Origin: Rhizoctonia solani
Taxonomy: Eukaryota > Basidiomycota > Agaricomycetes > Cantharellales > Ceratobasidiaceae
Direction of reading: 5' to 3'
Length of the DNA: 64,000 bases
NCBI RefSeq assembly: GCF_016906535.1
Contig: NC_057372.1
Span: forward strand, 3,329,501 to 3,393,500
The notes under the pieces were generated by a model. It was given only the letters and a program-made list of their open reading frames with translations. It did no database searches and was not told the DNA's origin. This document shows positions 32,893-41,806 of the stretch, piece after piece. A program made the position numbers and the translations under genes. Within the stretch, counting starts at the first letter, position 1. Each line of letters starts with the position of its first letter.

Positions 32893-34248
32893 ATGGCAAC
32901 CCGCTCCTGGAGCTCTGCTTGTCCCCTGTCCCCTCTCAATCAAGGAGAGCTGGAACCCACTCTTCCGGCAACCGCCGTTGAGTCAACAAGCCTCAAACCC
33001 AAGGTTCACGGAGAAATCTCCCTTGGACAAGCAATCTCCCTCACCTTGGGATTGCAGAACCAGGTCCTCCATCTTGAGCGGGAACTCAAGGAAACCAAGG
33101 AAGCAGCTAAGGAAGCCCAAGACTGGATGGGCGCAGTCAATCAAGCCCTCACTTGCATTGAGGCTAGGGGTGGAGCCCCACACACACCAGAAGACCAGAA
33201 ACCCCCGGCAGTCAAGGCCACGCCCAGGCCCCTATCCAAAACCAACCCTCTACCAGCGCCTAGTGCGCCCCTTGTTTCCTGGGCCGCCCCCTCAAGAGCT
33301 CCCCCCTCCTTTGCACAGCCAACCCCTGTCTGAGTCCCCCTGCAAGGCTATACTCCCCCTCCACCTTTGCCTATCCAACTCCGTTCCCCCCAAGTCCCAC
33401 AACCAGCGGCCCCTGTAGCCACTTACCAAGTCCCAGTCAAGGTGGACCATCCCAACGCCTATACCAGGAAAATTGGGAACAAAGCCTGCCAATGGCTCAC
33501 ATGGATGTTGGCATGGGTATGTCTGAATCAACAGATGTTCCCCACGGATCAGGAAACCTTGTCATTTCTCCTGATGAACATGAAGGAAGTGGCAGGAGCC
33601 TGGGCTCACCCTCACCTTGACCAACTAGGGTCCCACAGGGCCTTAATCCAAATGGTTGACAATTTCAGGACGGAGTTTTTGGCTGCATTTGGTAACCTGG
33701 ATGCTACGCAAGCTGCCAAGCGGCAAATCACCCACCTTACTCAAACAGGCACTTGTGCTGAGTACATTACAAAATTCAGGACCATTGCTATGGACCTGGA
33801 TTGGAACAACGCTGCCCTCCAAGGGCAATTTGCACATGGCCTCCACTGGGAGGTCAGCTGTCTCATTGCCACCCAAGAACAGCACCCCACCACCCTCCTT
33901 GAGCTACAGAATGTAGCCCTGGTCATTGACAACACCCTCCATGAGGAGCGCGCCAGCCACCTGCCAAAGGGTAATAAGCCTGGCACCTCTAACACTAACC
34001 CCAATAGGGGGGCAAGTACCAGCCAACAGGCCACCAGACCAGGGCGCCTTTCCAGCAATCCCAACTTTGTCTCCAAGGAGGAGCAAAACCACCGCAGGGC
34101 TGAAGGCCTCTGCATCAAATGCGGGAAAGCAGGGCACAAGTTTGCAGAGTGCCGCACTGGCTGGAAAGCCACGCCTAAGGAGGAAGGCGTCAAAAAGGAA
34201 GCCGCCAAAATTGGCAAAGAGTCCAGACCCAAATTGGGAAAAGACTAA
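32893..34248 (+). pseudogene. gag: Element C gag, one nonsense codon
   Basis: The first in-frame ATG is 32893 (MATRSWSSACP). A coiled coil follows (LGLQNQVLHLERELKETKE), then proline-rich spacers. TGA at 33331-33333 replaces the CGG of element B. The capsid region continues (LLMNMKEVAGAWAHPHLDQ, MDLDWNNAALQGQFAHGLH) to the CCHC knuckle CIKCGKAGHKFAEC and ends GKD-TAA. Sequence differences from B are mainly CG-to-TG or CA. Confidence 0.85.
34236..34242 (+). promoter_or_regulatory. Slippery heptamer GGGAAAA before gag stop (element C)
   Basis: In the gag frame it reads G GGA AAA, fitting the X XXY YYZ rule for -1 frameshifting. It lies just before GAC-TAA (stop 34246-34248), at the same place as in element B. 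Confidence 0.6.
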
Positions 34249-34354
34249 GGGTACCTGCTGCCGCGCGCAAGGACCCTAAGGACTCTGGTGTTGCTCTGGA
34301 AATTTGTAATATATCAAATAGTCACAATAGAATCTCCCCCTTGTTCACAATTTC

Positions 34355-34524
34355 TGTCATAAACAGAGGAAAATAGAACTAGCCGGAATTGAACCAGCTT
34401 GACCACTAAGCCATAGAGCCCTATTATTCCTCTGCTGACAACCCATGATTACACCTGCTACCCCCCAAATTTGGGCTTGGGCCAGCATGCAACCACTTGT
34501 ACTGGTCATGTGACCGTGTCCAGG
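34355..34524 (-). mobile_element. 170-bp tRNA-related (SINE-like) insertion in element C
   Basis: This insert is absent from element B at the homologous site and is flanked by the 8-bp duplication ACAATTTC (34347-34354; 34525-34532). On the minus strand it contains a box A-like TGGCTTAGTGGT and a perfect box B GGTTCAATTCC only 7 nt apart or less. TAGGGCT before them can pair with AGTTCTA after them, like an acceptor stem, and TTTT follows. This looks like a tRNA body lacking the anticodon arm. The remaining 100 bp is unrecognised. An 8-bp duplication suits LINE-driven insertion. Confidence 0.55.
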
Positions 34525-34532
34525 ACAATTTC

Positions 34533-34673
34533 CATCAAACCAGAGAAACAAGCAGAAAATCTAGAAGTCCTGATAGATTCAGGCACCACATCCTCATTTC
34601 TTCACCCCCATACTGCCAAGGCTTTACGCCTACCACTCATTGACCTCCCACAACCCCGTACTGTCACTATGCT
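34533..34673 (+). pseudogene. pol: Element C protease start
   Basis: It encodes EVLIDSGTTSSFLHPHTAK, with the aspartic protease DSG motif, and LIDLPQPRTVTM. It is cut by element E after the target ATGCT and continues at 40246. Confidence 0.8.
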
Positions 34674-34917
34674 TGTAGAAAGAATAAGTTTGTAAATAGA
34701 ATTATATCAATACAAAACGATAGTAAAGACAGTAGTGTGAATAGAGAAAGAGAGGATGAGGTACTATACGGTCGAGTGCACCCGTATTTATACCTTTACA
34801 TTATAGTCGAGTCATTTAGTATATGACTAGGTATCGTCGCTTGACTCGATTACATGTATGTTCCAGTACATTCCAGATCCTTCTTGTATTTACTACTATA
34901 TACATGATATTTCTACA
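34674..34917 (-). repeat. Element E 3' LTR
   Basis: 244 bp, TGTAGAAAGAA...TATTTCTACA in plus coordinates. It differs from the other LTR at two CpG sites only. Confidence 0.95.
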
Positions 34918-34926
34918 CTCCCCCTT
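34918..34926 (-). other. Polypurine tract of element E
   Basis: AAGGGGGAG on the minus strand, directly next to the 3' LTR. Confidence 0.75.
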
Positions 34927-35043
34927 AATCAGGCAAGCGAGGATACATGTAAAGAGAAAATATTACATTCATTCAGTCACATTCAATCTCATTCAGGTTT
35001 CAGTCTTTCAGTTATACAGCTAATTCTTCATCATTCAGTTTCA

Positions 35044-38000
35044 CTAATCCGCTTCTTCCTCTTTGGGTCCTTCAAATACCTGTTTGCCCATAATCGCGTT
35101 CGTCAGGTAATTAAATTGCGGTGCTGGTAGGGCTTTAGTAAGCGCATCAGCTAGGTTCTCGTTCGATGGCACATACAGCGTAGAGATCATACGCTTCTCG
35201 ATAGTATCGCGCATGAAGTGATGGCGAATGTCGATGTGCTTCGAACAACCGTGGAACTGCGACTCAACGGATAACGTTAGGGCGGCAAGGTTGTCTGAAA
35301 GTATGAGTGTGGGAGCGTCAGCTGGGTAATATAGTTCCTGGAAGAATTGACGGAACCAAATTGCCTGAGTACATGCGTGTGATAATGCCATGTACTCTGC
35401 TTCCATGGTCGATAATGCGACCGTTGGTTGCTTCTTAGCAGACCAAGAAACGGCGGCTCCGCCCAATAAGTATACATTGCCGGAAATAGACTTACGGTCA
35501 AGTAAGTTACTTCCCCAATTGGCATCAGAGTAGCCGACTTCTCCGAATCCGACTTCGGCCTCCGATCGCTTATACGATAGCCCAAGGAATGATGTTCCTT
35601 TAAGGTAACGTATAACTTGTTTGATCGCCGTCACGTGAGCGGGACCATAGCATGTTGTGTATTGAGCTAAATGAGTGACCGCATAAGCAATATCGGGCCG
35701 TGTACATAGTGCAGCGTATAGCAGCTTACTGACAAATATGCCGTATGGAAATTTTGGCTTAATTCCATCATATTGTGTAAGTTGCACATTTGGACTCATT
35801 GGAGTATCAGCTGGGTATGCATCTTTAAGGCCTGCGATATCGACAATTGAGTCAATATATGCCTTTTGATTTAGTACGAGCATACCTTGTTGTCTATACC
35901 GTTTGAAATGTATACCTAAAAAATGACGGATGGGTCCGAGGTCGCGCATCTCAAATTCACAAAGTAATTCGGATACTACGAAGTTGGTGTTGTTGGGGGT
36001 TGTAATTATGATCGAGTCATCAACATGGACGGCGACAATCGATACGTAGAGTTTGCCGGATATGTCCATGATCCGGTGGTACACACAGGCGTCTGTTAAG
36101 CAAGGTGAATAGCCAAGTGACTTCATTTTGGAATCGAACATACGATTCCACATGCGTCCGGCTTGTTTAAGGCCGTATAGTGATCGGCGTAGGCGCAGAA
36201 CGTTGCTGGATCCGTCGTCAAAGTATGGTATTTGACGCATGTAAAGCTCTTCTTCGACGTCGGCATGTAAGTACGCCGATGTAACGTCAAGCTGTCGGAT
36301 GTCCCAATCATTTTGATTGGCAAGTGATGTGAGTGTACGGATAGAATCTAAACGTACCACTGGAGCAAACGTTTGGCCATAGTCAATACCCGGCTGTTGG
36401 CTGTAACCTTGCACAACTAGTCGCGCCTTGTATTGGATGGGTTGGCCCTCCTCGTTTTGTTTGATCGTGAGTACCCATCGGCATCCCATCGCCTTCCTGC
36501 CTGGTGGGAGCGTTGAGGTATTGTACGTTCCCTGTTTCTCCAAGGTTGCGATCTCCTGTTCCATTGCTGCCTTCCATTTGTCCGCGTCCGGTCCCGATAA
36601 TGCCTCCTCAGTGGTCGGGTTATCGCTGGTCGCCGGAAGGTCGGCGGCGAAAACCCAGTGCGGGTCGTTGTTTGTGAAGGTCTCCAGGATGGATTCTGCT
36701 GGCGGTGGGAAGTGTTCTGAGGTAAGTTTGAGTTCACCAAATCGTCCAGCCAACTCACCGGTCGGGGTGAAGGCCGGGATCCGTGGTTCCTCCTGTGCGG
36801 CCAATTCAGAGGCAAGTTCGGTCGGGATAGTTGGGGCGGATATAATAGACGAGGTGTCGGAGACAAGCGAGGGGATGTGGGAACAAAACGAGGTGGTGTC
36901 GGTGACTGAATCGTGTTGATTCGCGCTTGTTCCGAGAATGTATGCGTCGGAGTAATCGCTTCCTGAGTCATCGCAGTATTCGTCGAGTTCTGTAACGTAG
37001 TTAGTGAATGCACCAGGGATGTTTGGGCTAGACGAACCGGTGGGAGCGGCGGCGGTGTCTTTGACAGTGATCTTGACACCTCCATAGTCGGTGTCCAAGG
37101 TGAGCTTGGGCTTGTTGGGGTTTTGGCGACGGGTTTGGACGCCAGAGGACTTGAGGGAGGGGTTTGCATTGATCTTGCGAGCAGATTCAGCAGTATCAAG
37201 ACGAGTCCCAGAGTGGGGCATAGTAAGCTTAGAACGAGTAGAGCTGGGTTTAGGAACAGCAGCGTGAGTAGTGAGTTTAGGCTCAGTAGATTGGCTTGGT
37301 GAGTTCAATGCTTTCTGTTCGTTCTTTCCTTTGCTTTTTATATCTTTCAGCTCACTAGTATGTTTCGTTTCTGACTTGATTTGTTCACTGACTCGATTTG
37401 CTCCCCCTGTTCTAGCATTTTCGTCGCGTCGTTCCGCAGTGCTGTCGGTGCAAGTCATTCTCTCCCCCTCAGCAGGTGGAACGACCGATTCCCCCCAATC
37501 CGTGTTGTCGTGTATGTTATCGGCCTGTGTATGGGTTCTTGGGAACAATATATTGCGTGAGTGCAATATACGGTTCGCTCCCGTTTTGTAATAACGCCAG
37601 CTTTTGCCTTGAACGTCCGATATGCCGGTAAATAGAGCCGTGAACGTCTTTGATTCTAACTTAGAGCGGCTCTCCCCCTGATCCAGTACGTAGCATTTCG
37701 TTCCCCATGGTTGCAGTACACTTACGTCGGGTCTCTTACCCCAAAACGCTTTGAACGGCGTTTTCCAGAACTTTCCTTGCACTTGCGTCGGTACTCGATT
37801 TTTCAGGTAACAGGCGTACGCAATTGCTTCGTTCCAAAGGAACTTTGGTGCGCCCGATTCGAGTAGCATCGCACGTGCTTTGTCTGCTAATGTGCGATTT
37901 AACCTTTCAGCGATACCATTTTGTTGCGCTGAGTATGGGGCCGTGGTTTCTAAAATTGTACCTTTCAGGTTAGTGTGCTCAATCCAATCTTTATTTACGA

Positions 38001-39909
38001 ATTCGCGACCGTTGTCAAAGCGTACTCGCTTTATCTTTTTATCTTTCTGTGTATTTATCATTGCTTCGAATGCTTTATACTCGTTCAGAGTTTCATCCTT
38101 ATGTTTGAGAAATCCTAAGCAAGTGAATCTAGTTGCGACGTCAGTAAACGATACATAATATCTGTATCGTCCTATAGATGTAGTTCGAGCGGGTCCCCAT
38201 ACATCGGTAACGATTAATTCGCCGATTTCAGACACTTTGGTTTGCGATTCTTTTGGAAACGGTCGGGTGTGTGCTTTTGACTGCATACATACGTCGCATT
38301 CAAAGTTGAGTCCAATGTTGTCTTCTATTATCTCCATTCCGTTGATTGCTTCGTTGGATTTTAGTCGTTGGAGTGCTTGCGGGCCGATGTGCCCAAGTAC
38401 CTTGTGCCATTCAAACCATGTGCGTCCGGTTTGTTTGGTCAGTACTATTTCAGTAAGTTTATTGTTCTCGAGCTTCTGATTGCGATTGTTTACGGGTTTC
38501 ACGCTGATCTTCCAAAGGTTTCCTTGTTTGCGATTTTTCAACTTTGATCCAATAATGATTGGTCTATTGTTTTTATCTAGTATTTGCAATTCATTCTGAT
38601 CCATCAGAATTCTAGTGCCTTTATCAGTTACTAATGATAAGCTGATTAGGTTCGCAGGCAAACTCGGCACGTGAGCTACATTGGTGAGCCTAATCTTTGT
38701 GTATTCGTTCTTCTCTGTATTATTTAAGCACAATAGCTCTACAGTGCCGCGGCCCATTATTGGCTCTTTGCCAGTGACTCCGGCGACGTAGCCGGATGAC
38801 TTGGTATAATTGGAGAATGCATTCCGATCAATTGCTATGTGAGTAGTAGTGCCGCTATCCGCTATCCAGGTGTCGGGGGTCTTGCCTATCAGGCTTATTT
38901 CGTCCTCGAGGGTCGAGAACGCATATTCTTTATGTTTGGAGTTATTAGCTATGGCTATATGCGTGCGGGCATTGCCATTCCTAGCTTTTCCTGGTGTGTT
39001 GAATCTTCTGTTTGGTTGACCGCCTTTATTTGAATGGTTGGGCTTGAATGCGCCTCCACCTGGACCTCGGCATTCGGCTGCCCAGTGTCCGATCTTTCCG
39101 CAGTTATTGCATTTCGATTTAGACTTATCTGGGCCTTTATTACTCATATTGGTACGTACGAATTTATTGAAGCTCGGTTTATTTGTAGCGAAGAAAGTCT
39201 TACCGTCAGGTTGTCGGGTATTTCTTCGGTGTGCTTCGGCCATAATACGTGAGCGTAGGTCACTCACTTGATTGGCTAATTTATTCTTGTCTTCAGTGTT
39301 GAATTCGAAGCTTACAGACTGGGTGAACGTGTCCCATGAGTCAGGTAGGCTTGCTACTAACGTGGTTATCCAATCGGCTTCAGTGCACGAGTTTGGTGCG
39401 ATGTCATTGATTTGTTGGAACCATCCACGCATACGTTGTATGTGTTCCTCAATGTCTTTGCTGTCCAACATCCTGTGGCTGAAGAACTTTCTTCGTAAGT
39501 CGATTAGTCCAACAGTACCCTTAACTTGAAATGTTGCTGCCAAGAGATTCCAAGCGTCGGCGGAGTATTTACATGATTGTATGTGTGTAAGTACGTTCCC
39601 TTCGACTCTTAGTCTAATATTTGACAGTGCTTTACGATCGGCTTTGATCCATTCCGTGTGTGTGGAATCATCATCGCCTACTTCAAGATCGGGTAAGTCG
39701 TTTCCATCATCGTCTTTGCAACCAGTAACCCTGATTTTTATCTTAGGTTCGGGTCTTTCATTTGTGCCGTCTACATAGCTATACAGATCGAGATCGGTAA
39801 GTATATCTTCCATCTGTATACGCCATGTGTTGTAATTCTCAGTTCCCCGGAGGGATGGGATTTGGTGCAATCCGCTTGCACCAGTAATGGTTGGTGTTTT
39901 CTCAGCCAT
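35044..39909 (-). CDS. gag-pol: Copia gag-pol polyprotein (element E)
   Basis: 1621 residues, uninterrupted, from ATG at 39909. In order: Copia-type gag (LRGTENYNTWRIQMEDIL near residue 20); CCHC knuckle CNNCGKIGHWAAEC (about 270); aspartic protease WIADSGTTTHIA (about 350); integrase HHCC finger (HKVLGHIG, then CDVCMQSKAH; about 500-550) and DDE core (VTDVWGPA; RFDNGREFVNKDW; APYSAQQNGIAERLNRTL); a long Ser/Thr-rich linker; then RT with GCRWVLTIKQNEEG, LDVTSAYLHADVEEELYM, YGLKQAGRMWN and the catalytic HVDDSII; and RNase H with GYSDANWGS and STMEAEYMALSHA. All catalytic signatures are present, so this copy could be active or a source for others. Confidence 0.97.
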   Translation of the reverse strand: MAEKTPTITGASGLHQIPSLRGTENYNTWRIQMEDILTDLDLYSYVDGTNERPEPKIKIRVTGCKDDDGNDLPDLEVGDDDSTHTEWIKADRKALSNIRLRVEGNVLTHIQSCKYSADAWNLLAATFQVKGTVGLIDLRRKFFSHRMLDSKDIEEHIQRMRGWFQQINDIAPNSCTEADWITTLVASLPDSWDTFTQSVSFEFNTEDKNKLANQVSDLRSRIMAEAHRRNTRQPDGKTFFATNKPSFNKFVRTNMSNKGPDKSKSKCNNCGKIGHWAAECRGPGGGAFKPNHSNKGGQPNRRFNTPGKARNGNARTHIAIANNSKHKEYAFSTLEDEISLIGKTPDTWIADSGTTTHIAIDRNAFSNYTKSSGYVAGVTGKEPIMGRGTVELLCLNNTEKNEYTKIRLTNVAHVPSLPANLISLSLVTDKGTRILMDQNELQILDKNNRPIIIGSKLKNRKQGNLWKISVKPVNNRNQKLENNKLTEIVLTKQTGRTWFEWHKVLGHIGPQALQRLKSNEAINGMEIIEDNIGLNFECDVCMQSKAHTRPFPKESQTKVSEIGELIVTDVWGPARTTSIGRYRYYVSFTDVATRFTCLGFLKHKDETLNEYKAFEAMINTQKDKKIKRVRFDNGREFVNKDWIEHTNLKGTILETTAPYSAQQNGIAERLNRTLADKARAMLLESGAPKFLWNEAIAYACYLKNRVPTQVQGKFWKTPFKAFWGKRPDVSVLQPWGTKCYVLDQGESRSKLESKTFTALFTGISDVQGKSWRYYKTGANRILHSRNILFPRTHTQADNIHDNTDWGESVVPPAEGERMTCTDSTAERRDENARTGGANRVSEQIKSETKHTSELKDIKSKGKNEQKALNSPSQSTEPKLTTHAAVPKPSSTRSKLTMPHSGTRLDTAESARKINANPSLKSSGVQTRRQNPNKPKLTLDTDYGGVKITVKDTAAAPTGSSSPNIPGAFTNYVTELDEYCDDSGSDYSDAYILGTSANQHDSVTDTTSFCSHIPSLVSDTSSIISAPTIPTELASELAAQEEPRIPAFTPTGELAGRFGELKLTSEHFPPPAESILETFTNNDPHWVFAADLPATSDNPTTEEALSGPDADKWKAAMEQEIATLEKQGTYNTSTLPPGRKAMGCRWVLTIKQNEEGQPIQYKARLVVQGYSQQPGIDYGQTFAPVVRLDSIRTLTSLANQNDWDIRQLDVTSAYLHADVEEELYMRQIPYFDDGSSNVLRLRRSLYGLKQAGRMWNRMFDSKMKSLGYSPCLTDACVYHRIMDISGKLYVSIVAVHVDDSIIITTPNNTNFVVSELLCEFEMRDLGPIRHFLGIHFKRYRQQGMLVLNQKAYIDSIVDIAGLKDAYPADTPMSPNVQLTQYDGIKPKFPYGIFVSKLLYAALCTRPDIAYAVTHLAQYTTCYGPAHVTAIKQVIRYLKGTSFLGLSYKRSEAEVGFGEVGYSDANWGSNLLDRKSISGNVYLLGGAAVSWSAKKQPTVALSTMEAEYMALSHACTQAIWFRQFFQELYYPADAPTLILSDNLAALTLSVESQFHGCSKHIDIRHHFMRDTIEKRMISTLYVPSNENLADALTKALPAPQFNYLTNAIMGKQVFEGPKEEEAD

Positions 39910-39983
39910 TTCTTATTGTGTTTGAGTATACTCGGGTAAGTGGTTTATATATTCTATTTACGGTTGGTTATAAGCGTTCAATC

Positions 39984-39996
39984 GGGGCTCATAACC
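39984..39996 (-). promoter_or_regulatory. Half-tRNA PBS of element E
   Basis: It directly abuts the 5' LTR. In plus coordinates it reads GGGGCTCATAACC, the anticodon stem-loop sequence (CAU anticodon) of eukaryotic initiator tRNA-Met. This is the classic Copia primer: an internal fragment of that tRNA rather than its 3' end. Confidence 0.7.
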
Positions 39997-40240
39997 TGTA
40001 GAAAGAATAAGTTTGTAAATAGAATTATATCAATACAAAACAATAGTAAAGACAGTAGTGTGAATAGAGAAAGAGAGGATGAGGTACTATACGGTCGAGT
40101 GCACCCGTATTTATACCTTTACATTATAGTCGAGTCATTTAGTATATGACTAGGTATCGTCGCTTGACTTGATTACATGTATGTTCCAGTACATTCCAGA
40201 TCCTTCTTGTATTTACTACTATATACATGATATTTCTACA
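39997..40240 (-). repeat. Element E 5' LTR
   Basis: 244 bp, followed by ATGCT, the duplicated target, at 40241. Confidence 0.95.
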
Positions 40241-40245
40241 ATGCT

Positions 40246-40695
40246 TGATGGGTCAAGCCCCCAGGCTGGTAAAATCTGGAAAAAGGCCAATATGACCTTC
40301 CTATTTGATGGCAAGCAAATGACAGAAACCTTCCTGATTTGCAACACTGGAACACATGCTGCCATCTTAGGAATCAAATGGCTGGAACAACATAATCCTG
40401 AGATTGATTGGAACACACAAACCCTCTCCTTCCCACACGCACCACCAGAACACGTGGCCATTGCCAAAGAGGAGGAAGCCAATCAGAAACCCCTTGAAGG
40501 AGTACCCCCTAAATACCATCAATACGCCAAGGTATTTGGGGAAGAAGAATTCAATAAGCTTCCCCCACACCGGCATTATGACATTGGGATAGAACTCACA
40601 GAAGAAGGTCCACTCAACTCCCCTTTGTATAGCATGACTGACGCTGAGTCCGCCACACTCAAGGACTGGCTCAGGGACAAACTCAAGGCTGGAAA
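40246..40695 (+). pseudogene. pol: Element C protease-RT junction
   Basis: Continues C after element E: DGSSPQAGKIWKKANMTF, AAILGIKWLEQHNPEIDW, KVFGEEEFNKLPPHRHYD and LYSMTDAESATLKDWLRD. It is cut by element B within the codons that read GKIRPSK in B, after the target GATCC. Confidence 0.88.
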
Positions 40696-40700
40696 GATCC

Positions 40701-41292
40701 TGTCGTAGACACAGTCAATACCAGGGAATTTATTCCCATTTTCTCGAATTTAAACGAAGGCAATCAGAGAACATTTTCAATCACGTGACATCGGCACTTA
40801 TATCATACGCTAAGCGCCGAGCCACATCCCCATCCGCGCTTATCTCAGCACACGTAGCCACCTCCACCTGATGACATCATTATGACACGTCAGTGACACG
40901 TGTGCATGAGTAAGGCCGACTGCGGAGCGGGGTTCTTATTTGATACGGTATTGCATATAATGTATTTGTAAATAGCCTGTCTGAAGAATATATAAGGAGG
41001 CCAACCAACCATGGTAACACCCAGGTCGATTACCTCTTGTCGCATCCACTCAGTGTACAAGGGCCTTACAGCCCAGCAATTACTTAGTTAGCCACTTAGA
41101 TAGTCGACACCGCCTTAAGCGGCTTTGTCGTTGTACTTAGATAGCTTGTCACCGCCTTAAGCGGCCTTGTTGTTGTAGGATAGCTGCTTGTTGCCGTAGA
41201 TAGGTTCGCCGTCGCCTTACTGCAACTTCTCTCATTGTACACCGCAGCCACAAGCGCCATCCCCCTCAACGCCCTAACGGACGTCTAGGACA
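40701..41292 (+). repeat. Element B 5' LTR
   Basis: 592 bp, TGTCGTAGACAC...TCTAGGACA. It has TATATAA at 40989-40995, CACGTGA and GGC(A/G)CTTATATC in U3, and repeated CCGCCTTAAGCGG-type words toward its end. Confidence 0.95.
40989..41035 (+). promoter_or_regulatory. Element B core promoter and primer-forming 5' end
   Basis: TATATAA (40989-40995) is followed 28 nt later by AGGTCGATTACCT (41023-41035). A transcript starting there would have a 5' end that pairs with the PBS. Confidence 0.6.
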
Positions 41293-41294
41293 CT

Positions 41295-41307
41295 AGGTAA
41301 TCGACCT
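41295..41307 (+). promoter_or_regulatory. Self-priming PBS of element B
   Basis: AGGTAATCGACCT, starting 2 nt after the LTR, is the perfect reverse complement of 41023-41035 in the same LTR. This is the arrangement known from Tf1 of fission yeast. Confidence 0.7.
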
Positions 41308-41806
41308 TAAGTCGGTTGCAAACCGTGCCCACCAAGCACACCCTACTCAGCCTCAACAAACGAGAGGGTCCCCTGTACTAGCACGAGGGAAATCACCTGA
41401 TTGGGCTTGCCTTTTGCTATCAATAATCAAACTAGCGTCGGCCCCAGGTAGTACCAAATTGCTATAAGGCAGACGGATCCCGATCGTCCGCGTACCACCG
41501 GTCACCGCACCCTTTGTCAGCGGAGCTAGTCAGCAGATCCACCCGCTTGCAGAAAACCCGTTCCACATCACGCCCGTACACGGCAGCTGATTGGTCAATA
41601 GGGACTGTCCAACGCTAGGCGGTTGACGCAAGCTCTTAGCGCCAGTACAATAAAGCGCTCCATAAGTCCTGATATAGGCACTCTTGGCTACACAGCCCCC
41701 ATTCTCCCCCATCTCGCCCACCATTACCTCCCGTACCCCCTCTTGCGCTTCCTCCCGCGCCTCCCAGCGCACCGCTTCCCACCAAGGCCGCTCATACCCT
41801 CATGAG

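Larger units (their letters stand above)
34674..40240 (-). mobile_element. Element E: Ty1/Copia retrotransposon, intact reading frame
   Basis: E is 5,567 bp with 244-bp LTRs and the ATGCT duplication (34669-34673; 40241-40245), read on the minus strand. The LTRs differ at two positions, both CpG transitions, so it is recent. Gag-pol is a single open frame of 1621 codons. The PBS (39984-39996) matches the anticodon arm of initiator tRNA-Met, and a polypurine tract (AAGGGGGAG) abuts the 3' LTR. It interrupts the protease of element C. Confidence 0.95.

Noticed and set aside
36417..37199. Second minus-strand frame of 260 residues within element E
   Set aside because: It overlaps the Ser/Thr-rich linker of the intact polyprotein in another frame; Pro/Arg-rich shadow translation.
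41623..41805. Short frame ahead of element B gag
   Set aside because: It is in a different frame from gag and its equivalent in C is not conserved; no evidence that it is translated.
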